A stretch of DNA of 64,000 nt from NCBI GenBank assembly GCA_004297725.1, contig SCUS01000195.1, positions 1-64,000 on the forward strand, in the 5' to 3' direction. Both the position numbers and the translations under genes were made by a program. Below, piece after piece: positions 44,236 to 52,358 of the stretch. The notes beneath the pieces were generated by a model. It ran no database searches, was not told the origin of the DNA, and worked only from the letters and a program-made list of their open reading frames with translations. Each line of letters starts with the position of its first letter. Position 1 is the stretch's first letter. The stretch comes from Myxococcaceae bacterium (GTDB lineage: Bacteria > Myxococcota_A > Polyangia > Polyangiales > Ga0077539).

Positions 44236-45099
44236 ATGCGCCACAGCGTCCGCCTCGTCCTCCTTGCTTCGCTGATCGCCGCCTGCAGCCCGGCCGCCGT
44301 GTCGGGCAACTTCGGCCCGTTCTCCGATGCGGCAACCGACAGCCCGGCCGTCACCGCCGACAGCCCAACCGCAGCGACCGACACCCCCGCGGCTCCGGTG
44401 GACGTCCCTGCCGCCCCGCAGGATGTGCCCGCCCCCGTGGACGCTGGCTCGCCGCCGGTGGACGCTCCGATCCCGGTGCTCGACGCGGGCGCGCCGCCTC
44501 CTCGCGACGCGGGCTCCGTGCCCGTCGATGGGGGTGGTCTGGGAGAGCCCGTGTGGGTTCCGCTCGAGGTGCGCACGGGAGACAGCTCGTGCCCGCCGCT
44601 CGCGCCCTGCGGAGGCAACGAGCTCGGCACCTGGGACGTCGGCGGAGGCTGCATCGACCTGGTGTCCCCGGAGCAGTTGATGAGCTGCCCGGGCGCCCGG
44701 GTGAGCCGCGCCACCGGTCGCGCCCGGGGGCGGGTGACCTTCGCCGGGGGCTTCGCCAGGAGGGCGTCCCAGTGGGAGGTGGAGGCGGAACTCTTCATCC
44801 CGGCGCTCTGCGTGGCCGTCGTCGGAGGGTGCTCCACGCTGCAGACCTTCGTGAGCGCGTACTACCCGGGCTCGACCTGCATGGCCGCGGGAGCGGGCGA
44901 TTGTCAGTGCGCGGTGCGCACCGGCGGCGCCATCGACGACGGCGACCGCTACACCACCGCCGCCAACCAGATCGTCTCGACCTCCTCGGGCAAGCGCTGG
45001 AACTACTGCGTCGCAGGCAACCAGCTCCGCTACACGGACGTCTCCCGCACCGGCCCGCGCGAGGCCGGGGTCATCCAGCTCACGCGGCGGGCGCCGTAG
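44236..45099 (+). CDS. Lipoprotein with Asp/Pro linker and Cys-rich beta domain
   Basis: A 287-residue lipoprotein from the ATG at 44236. Signal LVLLASLIAACSPA has lipobox AAC. A linker of about 80 residues rich in Asp/Ala/Pro (VDVPAAPQDVPAPVDAGSPP) follows. The C-terminal domain of about 180 residues has CPPLAPCGGNELGTWDVGGG, SQWEVEAELFIPALCVAVVG and NYCVAGNQLRYTDVSRTGPR with paired Cys. This layout is typical of myxobacterial surface lipoproteins; the domain resembles ones annotated only as hypothetical. Probable outer-membrane anchor. No substrate known. Confidence 0.8.
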   Translation: MRHSVRLVLLASLIAACSPAAVSGNFGPFSDAATDSPAVTADSPTAATDTPAAPVDVPAAPQDVPAPVDAGSPPVDAPIPVLDAGAPPPRDAGSVPVDGGGLGEPVWVPLEVRTGDSSCPPLAPCGGNELGTWDVGGGCIDLVSPEQLMSCPGARVSRATGRARGRVTFAGGFARRASQWEVEAELFIPALCVAVVGGCSTLQTFVSAYYPGSTCMAAGAGDCQCAVRTGGAIDDGDRYTTAANQIVSTSSGKRWNYCVAGNQLRYTDVSRTGPREAGVIQLTRRAP

Positions 45100-45108
45100 C
45101 GTCGGGCT

Positions 45109-46557
45109 TCAGCCCTCGAGGAAGAGGGCGTCGGGGTCGTGCAGGTACTTGATGATCTCGTAGGCGAAGGCCGCGCCCACGTGCCCGTCCACCACGCGGT
45201 GGTCGAAGCTGAGCGAGAGCAGCATCACCTCGCCGATGACGATCTGGCCGTCGCGCACCACGGGCTTCTGCTTGATCTGGTGCACCCCGAGGATCGCCAC
45301 CTCCGGGAAGTTGATGATCGGCGTGGCGAAAAGCCCGCCCTGGGCGCCCAGCGAGGTGATGGTGAAGGTGCTGCCCTGCAGGTCTTCGAGCTTCAGCTTC
45401 TGGTTCTTGGCGTCGGCGCCGAGGCGCTCGATCTCCCGGGCCACGTCGAGCAGGCTGCGGCGGTCGGCGCCCTTCACCACCGGCACCACCAGCCCGGCGT
45501 CGGTCGAGGCCGCGATGCCGAGGTTGTAGTACTTGCGATAGACCAGCTCGTTGGTCGACTCGTCGATCGCCGCGTTCAGGATCGGGAACTTCTTCAGCGC
45601 CAGCACCGCCGCCTTGGCGATGAACGCGAGCGGCGTGAGCTTCACCCCCAGCGCATCGGCCTTGGGCTTCAGCCGCTCCCTCGCCGCCTTCAGCGCCGTC
45701 ACGTCGCACTCCTCCACGAAGGTGAAGTGCGCCGCGGTGTGCACCGACTGCGACATCTTCTCGGCGATCTTGCGGCGCAGCCCCGCGAAGGGGACCCGCT
45801 CCTCCAGCGCCTCGCCGCCCTTGGACGACGGCGTCGCGATCGACACCGGCGCCCGCGTGGTCATCGCCACCGGAGCGGTCACCGGCGCCGCCGCCGGAGC
45901 GCTCGCCACCACCGGCGTGCTCGCCGCGGTCGGAGCCTCTCCAGCCGCCCTGCCCGCCGCGGCCGCCGCCGGCGCGCTGCCCCGCTGGGCGAAGGCCCGC
46001 AGGTCTTCCTTCGTCACCCGGCCCTGCGGCCCGGTGGGGCGCACCCGGCTCAGGTCGATGCTCAGGTCGCGCGCCAGCTTGCGCGTCGCTGGGGTCGCCA
46101 GCGCGCGCCCGTTGGGCGCCAGGTAGTCGTCCGCCGCAGGCGCCGGGGCCGCCGCGGTGACCGGGGCGCTCTTCGCCGCCGCCAGCGCCGCGGGGGTCGC
46201 CGTCACGGTCATGATCCCCATGCCCGGCAGCGACTCCTTGATGTCCCCCACGGCGGTCGCCGCGGGGCCCTGCTCCTTCTTCGGGGCCGCCGCCACGGCG
46301 GGAGCTTCTGCCCCGCCCGACAGGTCGAAGGACACCAGCACCGAGTGCACCTTCACCACCTCGCCGGCCTTGCCGAACAGCTCGGCGATGCGCCCCGCCT
46401 TCGGGGAGGTGATCGTCACCGAGGCCTTGTCGGTCATCACGTCGACGAGGGGCTGATCCTCCTTCACGACGTCGCCGACGCTCACGTGCCACGCGACGAC
46501 CTCGCCCTCGGTCACGCCCTCGCCGATGTCCGGCAGCTTGAAGTCATATCGGCTCAT
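45109..46557 (-). CDS. bkdB: Branched-chain 2-oxoacid dehydrogenase E2 (dihydrolipoyl acyltransferase)
   Basis: A 482-residue E2 subunit. The lipoyl domain is at 1-80, with the lipoylated Lys44 in VMTDKASV. An Ala/Pro linker leads to the peripheral subunit-binding domain (about 145-185, GRALATPATRKLARDLSIDL) and the catalytic core with HRVVDG (His453, Asp457). The linker region and VSHL-type core match branched-chain rather than pyruvate E2s, but this is a motif judgement. Transfers acyl groups from E1 to CoA. Last gene of the E1alpha-E1beta-E2 set; E3 is not in the window. Lipoyl synthase is upstream on the same strand. Confidence 0.93.
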   Translation of the reverse strand: MSRYDFKLPDIGEGVTEGEVVAWHVSVGDVVKEDQPLVDVMTDKASVTITSPKAGRIAELFGKAGEVVKVHSVLVSFDLSGGAEAPAVAAAPKKEQGPAATAVGDIKESLPGMGIMTVTATPAALAAAKSAPVTAAAPAPAADDYLAPNGRALATPATRKLARDLSIDLSRVRPTGPQGRVTKEDLRAFAQRGSAPAAAAAGRAAGEAPTAASTPVVASAPAAAPVTAPVAMTTRAPVSIATPSSKGGEALEERVPFAGLRRKIAEKMSQSVHTAAHFTFVEECDVTALKAARERLKPKADALGVKLTPLAFIAKAAVLALKKFPILNAAIDESTNELVYRKYYNLGIAASTDAGLVVPVVKGADRRSLLDVAREIERLGADAKNQKLKLEDLQGSTFTITSLGAQGGLFATPIINFPEVAILGVHQIKQKPVVRDGQIVIGEVMLLSLSFDHRVVDGHVGAAFAYEIIKYLHDPDALFLEG

Positions 46558-46569
46558 CGTCTCAGCCTC

Positions 46570-47544
46570 TCAGTACCGGGCCGTCTCGATGAGGGCCGGC
46601 AGGATCCGGCCCGCGAGCGGGAGGTAGTCCATCTCCAGCGTGTACGGGAAGGGCGTGTCATATCCCGTCACCCGCACCGGCGGCGCCTCCAGGTGGAGGA
46701 AGGCCTTCTCGTTGATGAGCGCGACGAGCTCCGCGCCGAAGCCGCAGGTCTTCGGGGCCTCGTGCACGACCACCACGCGGCCGGTCTTCTTCACGCTGGC
46801 GACGATGGTGTCGATGTCCACCGGCCAGAGCGTTCGCAGGTCGACGACCTCGGTGTCGATGCCCTGCGCCGCGGCCTGGTTGGCCGCCTCGATGGCCTCG
46901 TAGAGCATCGCGCCCCACGCGAGCACGGTGACGTGCTGCCCGGGCCGCACGACCTTCGCCTGAGACAGCGGCACCGTGTAGTCGCCTTCGGGCACCTCGC
47001 TGCGCGCCGCGCGGTAGATGCGCTTGGGCTCGAAGAAGAGCACCGGGTCTTCGTCACGGAGGGCCGAGAGCAGCAGCCCCTTGGCGTCGTAGGGGTTGGA
47101 CGGGCAGACGACCTTCAGCCCCGGCGTGTGGATGAAGTACGCCTCCGGGGACTGCGAGTGGTAGTGCCCGCCGCGGATGCCGCCGCCCACCGGCGTGCGG
47201 ATCACCATCTTCGCCGGGAACTCGCCGCCGGAGCGGTAGCGGAACTTCGCGAGCTCCGAGACGATCTGGTCGAAGGCGGGGAAGATGAAGTCCGAGAACT
47301 GGATCTCCGGCACCGGGCGCATCCCGTAGAGGGCCATGCCGATGGCCGCGCCGATGATGCCCCCCTCGGAGAGCGGCGTGTCGATCACCCGGTCGGCGCC
47401 GAACTCCTTGTAGAGGTCCTGGGTCACGCGGAAGACGCCGCCGACCTTGCCAATGTCCTCGCCCAGCAGGACCACCCGCGGGTCGCGCTTCAGCTCGAGC
47501 CGGAGCGCGTCGTTGACGGCCTGCACCATGTTCATCTGTGGCAT
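46570..47544 (-). CDS. bkdA2: 2-oxoacid dehydrogenase E1 component, beta subunit
   Basis: A 324-residue transketolase-type E1beta. VVLLGEDIGKVGGVFRVTQD near 25, TPLSEGGIIGAAIGMALYGM (E-G-G-I pattern near 60), and RTPVGGGIRGGHYHSQSPEA match branched-chain and pyruvate E1beta subunits. Forms the TPP-binding alpha2beta2 tetramer with the E1alpha encoded just upstream (40 bases between genes). It catalyses decarboxylation of branched-chain 2-oxoacids, supplying primers for branched fatty acids, which dominate myxobacterial membranes; that link is from general knowledge. Confidence 0.95.
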   Translation of the reverse strand: MPQMNMVQAVNDALRLELKRDPRVVLLGEDIGKVGGVFRVTQDLYKEFGADRVIDTPLSEGGIIGAAIGMALYGMRPVPEIQFSDFIFPAFDQIVSELAKFRYRSGGEFPAKMVIRTPVGGGIRGGHYHSQSPEAYFIHTPGLKVVCPSNPYDAKGLLLSALRDEDPVLFFEPKRIYRAARSEVPEGDYTVPLSQAKVVRPGQHVTVLAWGAMLYEAIEAANQAAAQGIDTEVVDLRTLWPVDIDTIVASVKKTGRVVVVHEAPKTCGFGAELVALINEKAFLHLEAPPVRVTGYDTPFPYTLEMDYLPLAGRILPALIETARY

Positions 47545-47584
47545 CGGATGTCTCTCGTCCCTGTACTGGATTGGTCGCCGTCGC

Positions 47585-48697
47585 TCAGTGTCCGCCGCCG
47601 TGGCCCGCCGGGCGGGGCGCGCGCTCGGCCTCCGCCTGCTGCTCGACGAGGTGCCACGGCTGCGTGGCGTAGACGTCCTCGAACATCGTGTGCAGCGCCG
47701 GGGCCGGGGTCTTCTCCGCCGTCTCGACGGCGCGCTTGATGTCCGCCTCGACCTGCTCGGCCCAGGCCTTCTCCTGCGCGTCGTCCCAGAGCCCGAGGGC
47801 CACCACGTGGGCGCGCATGCGCGGGATCGGGTCCTTCGCGCGCTCGGCGGTCATCTCCGCCTCGTTGCGGTAGGCCTTGGGGTCATCCGAGGTGCTGTGC
47901 CCGGAGAGCCGGTGGGTGAGCGCCTCGATGAGCGTCGGCCCCTCGCCGCGGCGGCCGCGCTCGATGGCGTCGCGGGTCACCTTGATCATGGCGAGCAGGT
48001 CGTTGCCGTCGACACGCACCGGCGTCACGCCGTAGGCGAAGCCCTTCTGCGCGAAGGTCTGCGAGCCGGTCTGCTGGCCCGCGGGCACCGAGATCGCCCA
48101 GCCGTTGTTGCGGCAGAGGAACACCGTCGGCGTCTTGTAGACCCCCGCGAAGTTCATCGCGTTGTGGAACTCCGAGCTCGACGTCGCCCCTTCGCCGAAG
48201 AAGACCAGCGACACGCTCTTGTCGCCCTTCATCTTCGCCGCCCAGGAGAAGCCCACGGCCTGGGTCATCTGCGTTCCGATGGGCGAGCTCACGGAGCCGA
48301 ACTTGTACGGCCTGCCGCTGTAGTGGTCGGGCATCTGCCGACCCTTCACCGCGTCGTTGGCGTTGCCGTACATGTTGTCGAGGTAGGTCTGCAGCGGCAT
48401 GCCCCGCAGCAGCAGCGCGCCGAACTCGCGGTAGCAGGGCCAGAGCCAGTCGTCGTCGCCGAGCGCCGCGGCGGGCCCGAGGATGCACGCCTCCTCGCCG
48501 AGGCTGCCGATGTGGAAGCCGATGCGCCCCTGGCGCTGAAGCAGCACCAGCCGCTCGTCGACCATGCGGGTGAGCAGCATGTGCTTGAAGAGCCGGACCA
48601 CCGTCTCGCCCGGGAGCTTCGGATCGGTCGCCGGGTCGGCCACCCCGTCGGGGCCGAGCACCGTCACCACGTCGTCGAGCACGAACTGCGTCTGCAT
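47585..48697 (-). CDS. bkdA1: 2-oxoacid dehydrogenase E1 component, alpha subunit
   Basis: A 370-residue TPP-binding E1alpha. RQGRIGFHIGSLGEEACILG near 55, the TPP motif FFGEGATSSSEFHNAMNFA followed by RNNGWAIS (GEG replaces the usual GDG), and the phosphorylation-loop-type segment HRLSGHSTSDDPKAYRNEAE. Partner of the E1beta downstream. The C-terminal His/Gly tail is dispensable in appearance. ATG at 48697, 27 bases after the lipA stop on the same strand. Confidence 0.95.
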   Translation of the reverse strand: MQTQFVLDDVVTVLGPDGVADPATDPKLPGETVVRLFKHMLLTRMVDERLVLLQRQGRIGFHIGSLGEEACILGPAAALGDDDWLWPCYREFGALLLRGMPLQTYLDNMYGNANDAVKGRQMPDHYSGRPYKFGSVSSPIGTQMTQAVGFSWAAKMKGDKSVSLVFFGEGATSSSEFHNAMNFAGVYKTPTVFLCRNNGWAISVPAGQQTGSQTFAQKGFAYGVTPVRVDGNDLLAMIKVTRDAIERGRRGEGPTLIEALTHRLSGHSTSDDPKAYRNEAEMTAERAKDPIPRMRAHVVALGLWDDAQEKAWAEQVEADIKRAVETAEKTPAPALHTMFEDVYATQPWHLVEQQAEAERAPRPAGHGGGH

Positions 48698-48724
48698 CCC
48701 TCTATCGCTCCTTCAATGCGTCGG

Positions 48725-49663
48725 TCAGGGGAGCACCGGGAGCGACCGATGCGGCCGCGCCGCCGGTGTCTCCACGGGTCCGGTCGTCTTCGTCAGCTGG
48801 CCCCGGAGGAACGCCTCCGCCGCCTTGTAGCTCGATCGCACCAGCGGCCCGGAGGCCACGTACTTGAACCCCATCGCGAGGCCCTCGACGCGGAGGTCTT
48901 CGAACTCCTCCGGCGACCAGTACCGCACCAGCTCGTGGTGCTTGGGCGTGGGCCGCAGGTACTGCCCCAGGGTGAGCACGTCAACGTCCACCGCCCGGAG
49001 CGCCCGCATGGTCTCCAGCACCTCGTCGCGCGTCTCCCCGAGGCCCACCATGATGGAGCTCTTGGTGTACGTCTCCGGCGACACCGCCTTGGCGTGGCGG
49101 AGCACCGCGAGGGACTTCTCCATGGAGCACCGCGCGTCGCGCACCGTGCGCTGCAGCCGATCGACGGTCTCGACGTTGTGCGCGAACACGTCGGGCCTGC
49201 CCTCGACCACCGCCGTGGCGACGTCGTCGAGGTTGCCCGAGAAGTCGCCGAGCAGCGCCTCGATGAGGATCGCCGGGCTGTGCGTGCGGATGGAGCGCAG
49301 GGTCTCGGCCACGTGCGCGGCGCCGCCATCGAGCATGTCGTCGCGGTCGACCATGGTGATCACCACGTACTGAAGGCCCATTGCGGCGATGGTGCGGCCC
49401 GTGTGCTCGGGCTCGCGAGGGTCATAGGCGCCGCGAGGGTTGCCCGTGGTCACCGCGCAGAAGCGGCAGCCGCGGGTGCACACGTCGCCGAGGATCATGA
49501 TGGTCGCGGTGCCGTCGCCCCAGCACTCGCCCACGTTGGGGCAGCGGGCCTCCTCGCAGACCGTGTGCAGCTCGTAGCGCCGCAGCGTCTCCTTGATGTG
49601 CGTGTAGCGCTCTCCGCCCGGCGCGCGGACCTTGAGCCACTCGGGTTTACGCTCCATTGCCAT
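48725..49663 (-). CDS. lipA: Lipoyl synthase
   Basis: A 312-residue radical-SAM enzyme with both iron-sulfur cluster motifs: auxiliary cluster Cys36, Cys41 and Cys47 (CEEARCPNVGEC) and the SAM cluster CTRGCRFC (Cys62, 66, 69). SSIMVGLGETRDE and SGPLVRSSYKAAEAFLRG are further LipA segments. It inserts two sulfurs into octanoyl groups to make the lipoyl cofactor used by the downstream E2. The ATG at 49663 has GAGAGG upstream; a second in-frame ATG at 49657 is possible. Adjacent to the E1/E2 genes, which explains the context. Confidence 0.96.
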   Translation of the reverse strand: MAMERKPEWLKVRAPGGERYTHIKETLRRYELHTVCEEARCPNVGECWGDGTATIMILGDVCTRGCRFCAVTTGNPRGAYDPREPEHTGRTIAAMGLQYVVITMVDRDDMLDGGAAHVAETLRSIRTHSPAILIEALLGDFSGNLDDVATAVVEGRPDVFAHNVETVDRLQRTVRDARCSMEKSLAVLRHAKAVSPETYTKSSIMVGLGETRDEVLETMRALRAVDVDVLTLGQYLRPTPKHHELVRYWSPEEFEDLRVEGLAMGFKYVASGPLVRSSYKAAEAFLRGQLTKTTGPVETPAARPHRSLPVLP

Positions 49664-49732
49664 CGACGACACCTCTCGGCCGGTGCTTGGGCCACGGCGG
49701 CGGCGGAAGCTAGTCCCGGCGAGCATTTGAAG

Positions 49733-50389
49733 TCAACGGAGCGCGAGCAGCTCCGCGCGGCCGATGAGCGGGTACCACCGCGACGCCGCGACGCGCACCG
49801 ACCAGCCCGCAAGACCGTCGCCGTAGCGCTCCCGGTCGAGCCTCGGGAGGATCATGTACAGCGCCCCACCAGCCCGGAGGTGCCGCGGCGCCTCGGCGAG
49901 GCAGCGGCGCACGACCGCGCCTCCGCACCACGCCAGCTCCTCGGTGCTGCGGGCCTCGGCGTCGTGGAAGGGCGGGTTGAAGAGGATCGCGTCGTAGCGC
50001 AGCCCGCCGAGCCCGGCGAAGAGGTCGGAGTGCAGCAGCCGCACCCGGACGCCCATGCGCTCGGAGGCCTCGGCGACGGGACCCAGCGGCACGTGCGGCA
50101 GCTCGGTGGCGGTGACCTCGAAGCCGCGACGCGCGGCGGAGAGCGCCCAGAAGCCCGCGCCGGTGCCGAGCTCCAGCACCGAGGCGCCAGGAGCGAGGAG
50201 GTCGAGCGCGGCCTCCTGGAGCGCGCCGAAGCCGAGGCCCAGGAAGGGCGCGGGGTGATGCACTCCGGGCGCGACCACCAGCGACACGCCGCGGTGCTCG
50301 ATGGGCCCATGGGTCGCCAGCGCCCGCTGCGCCAGGACGAGCGCGCGGGTGCGCATCCGGTAGAAGAGGCTGGGCCCGGCCTGGCTCAC
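49733..50389 (-). CDS. HemK/RlmG-like class I methyltransferase
   Basis: A 218-residue SAM-dependent methyltransferase. The SAM motif VLELGTGAGFWALSAARRGF and the catalytic motif ILFNPPFHDAEA (NPPF) are the pattern of N-methyltransferases acting on rRNA guanine or protein Gln/Asn. The short N-terminal part (HRGVSLVVAPGVHHPAPFLG) recalls small HemK-like enzymes. GTG at 50389 overlaps the stop of the acyltransferase gene (GTGA), so translation is coupled. Target unknown. It separates the lipid acyltransferase from lipA in the same-strand run. Confidence 0.85.
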   Translation of the reverse strand: MSQAGPSLFYRMRTRALVLAQRALATHGPIEHRGVSLVVAPGVHHPAPFLGLGFGALQEAALDLLAPGASVLELGTGAGFWALSAARRGFEVTATELPHVPLGPVAEASERMGVRVRLLHSDLFAGLGGLRYDAILFNPPFHDAEARSTEELAWCGGAVVRRCLAEAPRHLRAGGALYMILPRLDRERYGDGLAGWSVRVAASRWYPLIGRAELLALR

Positions 50390-51702
50390 GCCTCGCCCAG
50401 CGTGACGACCCATCGCTCCATCAGCCGCCTCGCACCGTCGTCGGAAAGCCTCGGGACCCCGTAGGCCAGCGCGGCGGTGACGCCCCCCGACGAGGCCGTC
50501 ACGGTGAGGCCGATGCCGGGCTGGCGAGGCAGCCCGCTCAGGCAATAGACGCGGCGCGCCCGGACGCTCGCCGGGAAGCGCAGCCCCTCCGGCAGCCGGA
50601 TCTGGCTGAACAGGAAGGAGTACATGAAGGACGACGGCCGCCCATCGAGCCAGCGGAAGAACCAGCGCAGCGCGAAGGGCGGCAGGATCGCTCCCAGCAG
50701 CGCGATCGCCACCGGGGTCGCCAGCGCCCGCTCGGGGGAACGGCCTGCGCGCAGCCGCTCGGAGACCCGCGCCAGCAGCGAGGTGTCGTCGACCTCGGTC
50801 GGGGTGAAGTCCGCCTCGATGACCCCGAGGTGGTTCTGTAGCGAGCGCCCCACGCCGAGCTCGCTCCTCAGGTCGACCGGAACCAGCGCGCGGAAGGTCT
50901 GCTCGGGCATCCCCTCGTCCCGTCGCCACGAGGCCGCGGCGCGAAGGAAGGTGCCGAGCATCAGGTCGTTGCGAGTGACCCCGAGCGCCTCTGCGCGCTC
51001 GTGGAGGCGGGACCACTCCTCGGCGTCGAGGTCGAGCACGAGGCAGTGCATCGCCTCGGCGCGGGCGTCGACGCGCTCCAGCAGCGCCGCGCGACGATCG
51101 CCGAAGCGACCGGCGCTCCCGAGGTTGGCGGCGAGCACCGCCGCGGTGAGCCTCGCCCCTTTTCGAGAGAGCAGCCGGAGGAGGCTGGCCCCGCTCGGCG
51201 AGAAGGGCGCGGGGGCGGGCGCCGGCTCTCCGTCGAGGGCGCGGTAGCGGCAGAGCAGCGCGTCGAGGAGCGCGACGGCCCCGACGCCGTCGGTCACGCT
51301 GTGATGGAGCGTGAACACGAGCTGGTATCCACCGCCCCGCCGAGGGGCGTGGAGCACTCGCAGGGGCGCCTCGGAGGAGAGGTCGAAGGCGCGAAGGAGC
51401 CAGCCCGAGGGGCCGAGGTCGAGCGCGGCGTCGCTCCAGGTGATGATCCGACGGGGGGAGGTCGATGACGAGGGGGCGGCGATGCGCGCGACGCGGAGGG
51501 GCGACTCGCGCACGAAGCTACGGAGCGCCGGGACCGAGGCGATCAGCAGCGAGAGCGCCTCCGAGAGAAGGGCGCGGTCGAAGGGGGCCTCGACGTCGAC
51601 CACGTGGTGCGTGGTCATCGGGCGGCCCTCGTAGGTCTGCGCGATGAGGGCACGGTCCATCCAGTTGAGCGCGAGGCCTGGCGTCGTGGCGCGCTCGCTC
51701 AT
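50386..51702 (-). CDS. WS/DGAT-like acyltransferase (condensation-type fold)
   Basis: A 438-residue acyltransferase of the CoA-dependent condensation/WS-DGAT superfamily. The HHSVTDGVGAVALLDALL motif (HHxxxDG) starts near 125, LNWMDRALIAQTYEGRPMTT is at the start, and a C-terminal RLPEGLRFPASVRARRVYCL precedes a SGLPRQPGIGLTV segment matching the second half of the fold. Such enzymes make wax esters, triacylglycerol or natural-product esters. The ATG at 51702 overlaps the upstream cytochrome stop (ATGA), and its own stop overlaps the methyltransferase start, so all three genes are translationally linked. Confidence 0.85.
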   Translation of the reverse strand: MSERATTPGLALNWMDRALIAQTYEGRPMTTHHVVDVEAPFDRALLSEALSLLIASVPALRSFVRESPLRVARIAAPSSSTSPRRIITWSDAALDLGPSGWLLRAFDLSSEAPLRVLHAPRRGGGYQLVFTLHHSVTDGVGAVALLDALLCRYRALDGEPAPAPAPFSPSGASLLRLLSRKGARLTAAVLAANLGSAGRFGDRRAALLERVDARAEAMHCLVLDLDAEEWSRLHERAEALGVTRNDLMLGTFLRAAASWRRDEGMPEQTFRALVPVDLRSELGVGRSLQNHLGVIEADFTPTEVDDTSLLARVSERLRAGRSPERALATPVAIALLGAILPPFALRWFFRWLDGRPSSFMYSFLFSQIRLPEGLRFPASVRARRVYCLSGLPRQPGIGLTVTASSGGVTAALAYGVPRLSDDGARRLMERWVVTLGEA

Positions 51703-52055
51703 GGCCACGATGCCCCGGAGCCCGCCTCCCGATCGGTGAGCACGAAGCGCAGCACCAGCATCGCCTCGGCGTCGGAGAGGTGGGCCTTTCGACCCATGCG
51801 CCGTACCAGCGAGGGCCACTCCTCGGCCGTGTACGCGGCGCGATCGGGATAGGCGTGGCAGCGGTGGCAGTTCGAGAGGAAGAGCTGCCGACCCTGCTCC
51901 AGCGACTCCGCCGAGGCCTCGGGCCATCGCGAGCGGGCGAGCTCCGCCGAGGCCATGGACAGCGGCCCCGGCGCCGCGCCGGCCTTCGGGCCGCAGGCCG
52001 AGGTCGTCGCGCACACGAAGGCCGAGAGGAGCACGCAGAGGGGCGATCGGTTCAC
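51699..52055 (-). CDS. Small cytochrome c lipoprotein
   Basis: A 118-residue lipoprotein from the GTG at 52055. Signal LCVLLSAFVCATTSAC with lipobox TTSAC, then the haem-binding motif FLSNCHRCHAYPDRAAYTAE (CxxCH). The region WPSLVRRMGRKAHLSDAEAM resembles the small cytochrome c found in DUF1924-like and photosynthesis-side proteins, with a Met ligand likely in this part. Exported and outer- or inner-membrane anchored, probably carrying electrons. First gene of the run leading to the WS/DGAT-like acyltransferase. Confidence 0.8.
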   Translation of the reverse strand: MNRSPLCVLLSAFVCATTSACGPKAGAAPGPLSMASAELARSRWPEASAESLEQGRQLFLSNCHRCHAYPDRAAYTAEEWPSLVRRMGRKAHLSDAEAMLVLRFVLTDREAGSGASWP

Positions 52056-52358
52056 GGGGTCTATGGCTCCATCGACACGGACTCCAAGGGCTCTGCGCGG
52101 TCGCGCTGGCATCGGGCCCTTCGATTGGGCGACGAGCTGCGACTCGCAAGGCCACCGGGGGCCGCGGCTCAGGATTGTGCGGGCCCTCCAGGGCCTCCGC
52201 TGTGCCCGCGGGTCGAGGCCCTCCGCCGGTCGGCCCAACCTGACGTAGCCGCGGTGCGATCAGCTCGCCGACGGATTGACCTTCATTGAAGCGTCGGCGT
52301 ATCCCGTCTTCGCGCTGGGGACCGACGTCACCGACCCGGCGGGCGTGCAGCGCGTACG
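52056..52358. other. Intergenic, no gene seen
   Basis: About 300 bases between the cytochrome c start and the 3' end of the ZU5-like lipoprotein gene, both on the - strand. Short frames are implausible. It probably holds the promoter for the cytochrome-acyltransferase run; no clear -35/-10 pair was identified. Confidence 0.4.

Noticed and set aside
47447..50464. 1005-residue + strand ORF across the E1alpha and lipA genes
   Set aside because: Antisense to several enzymes with firm motifs; composition is not protein-like.
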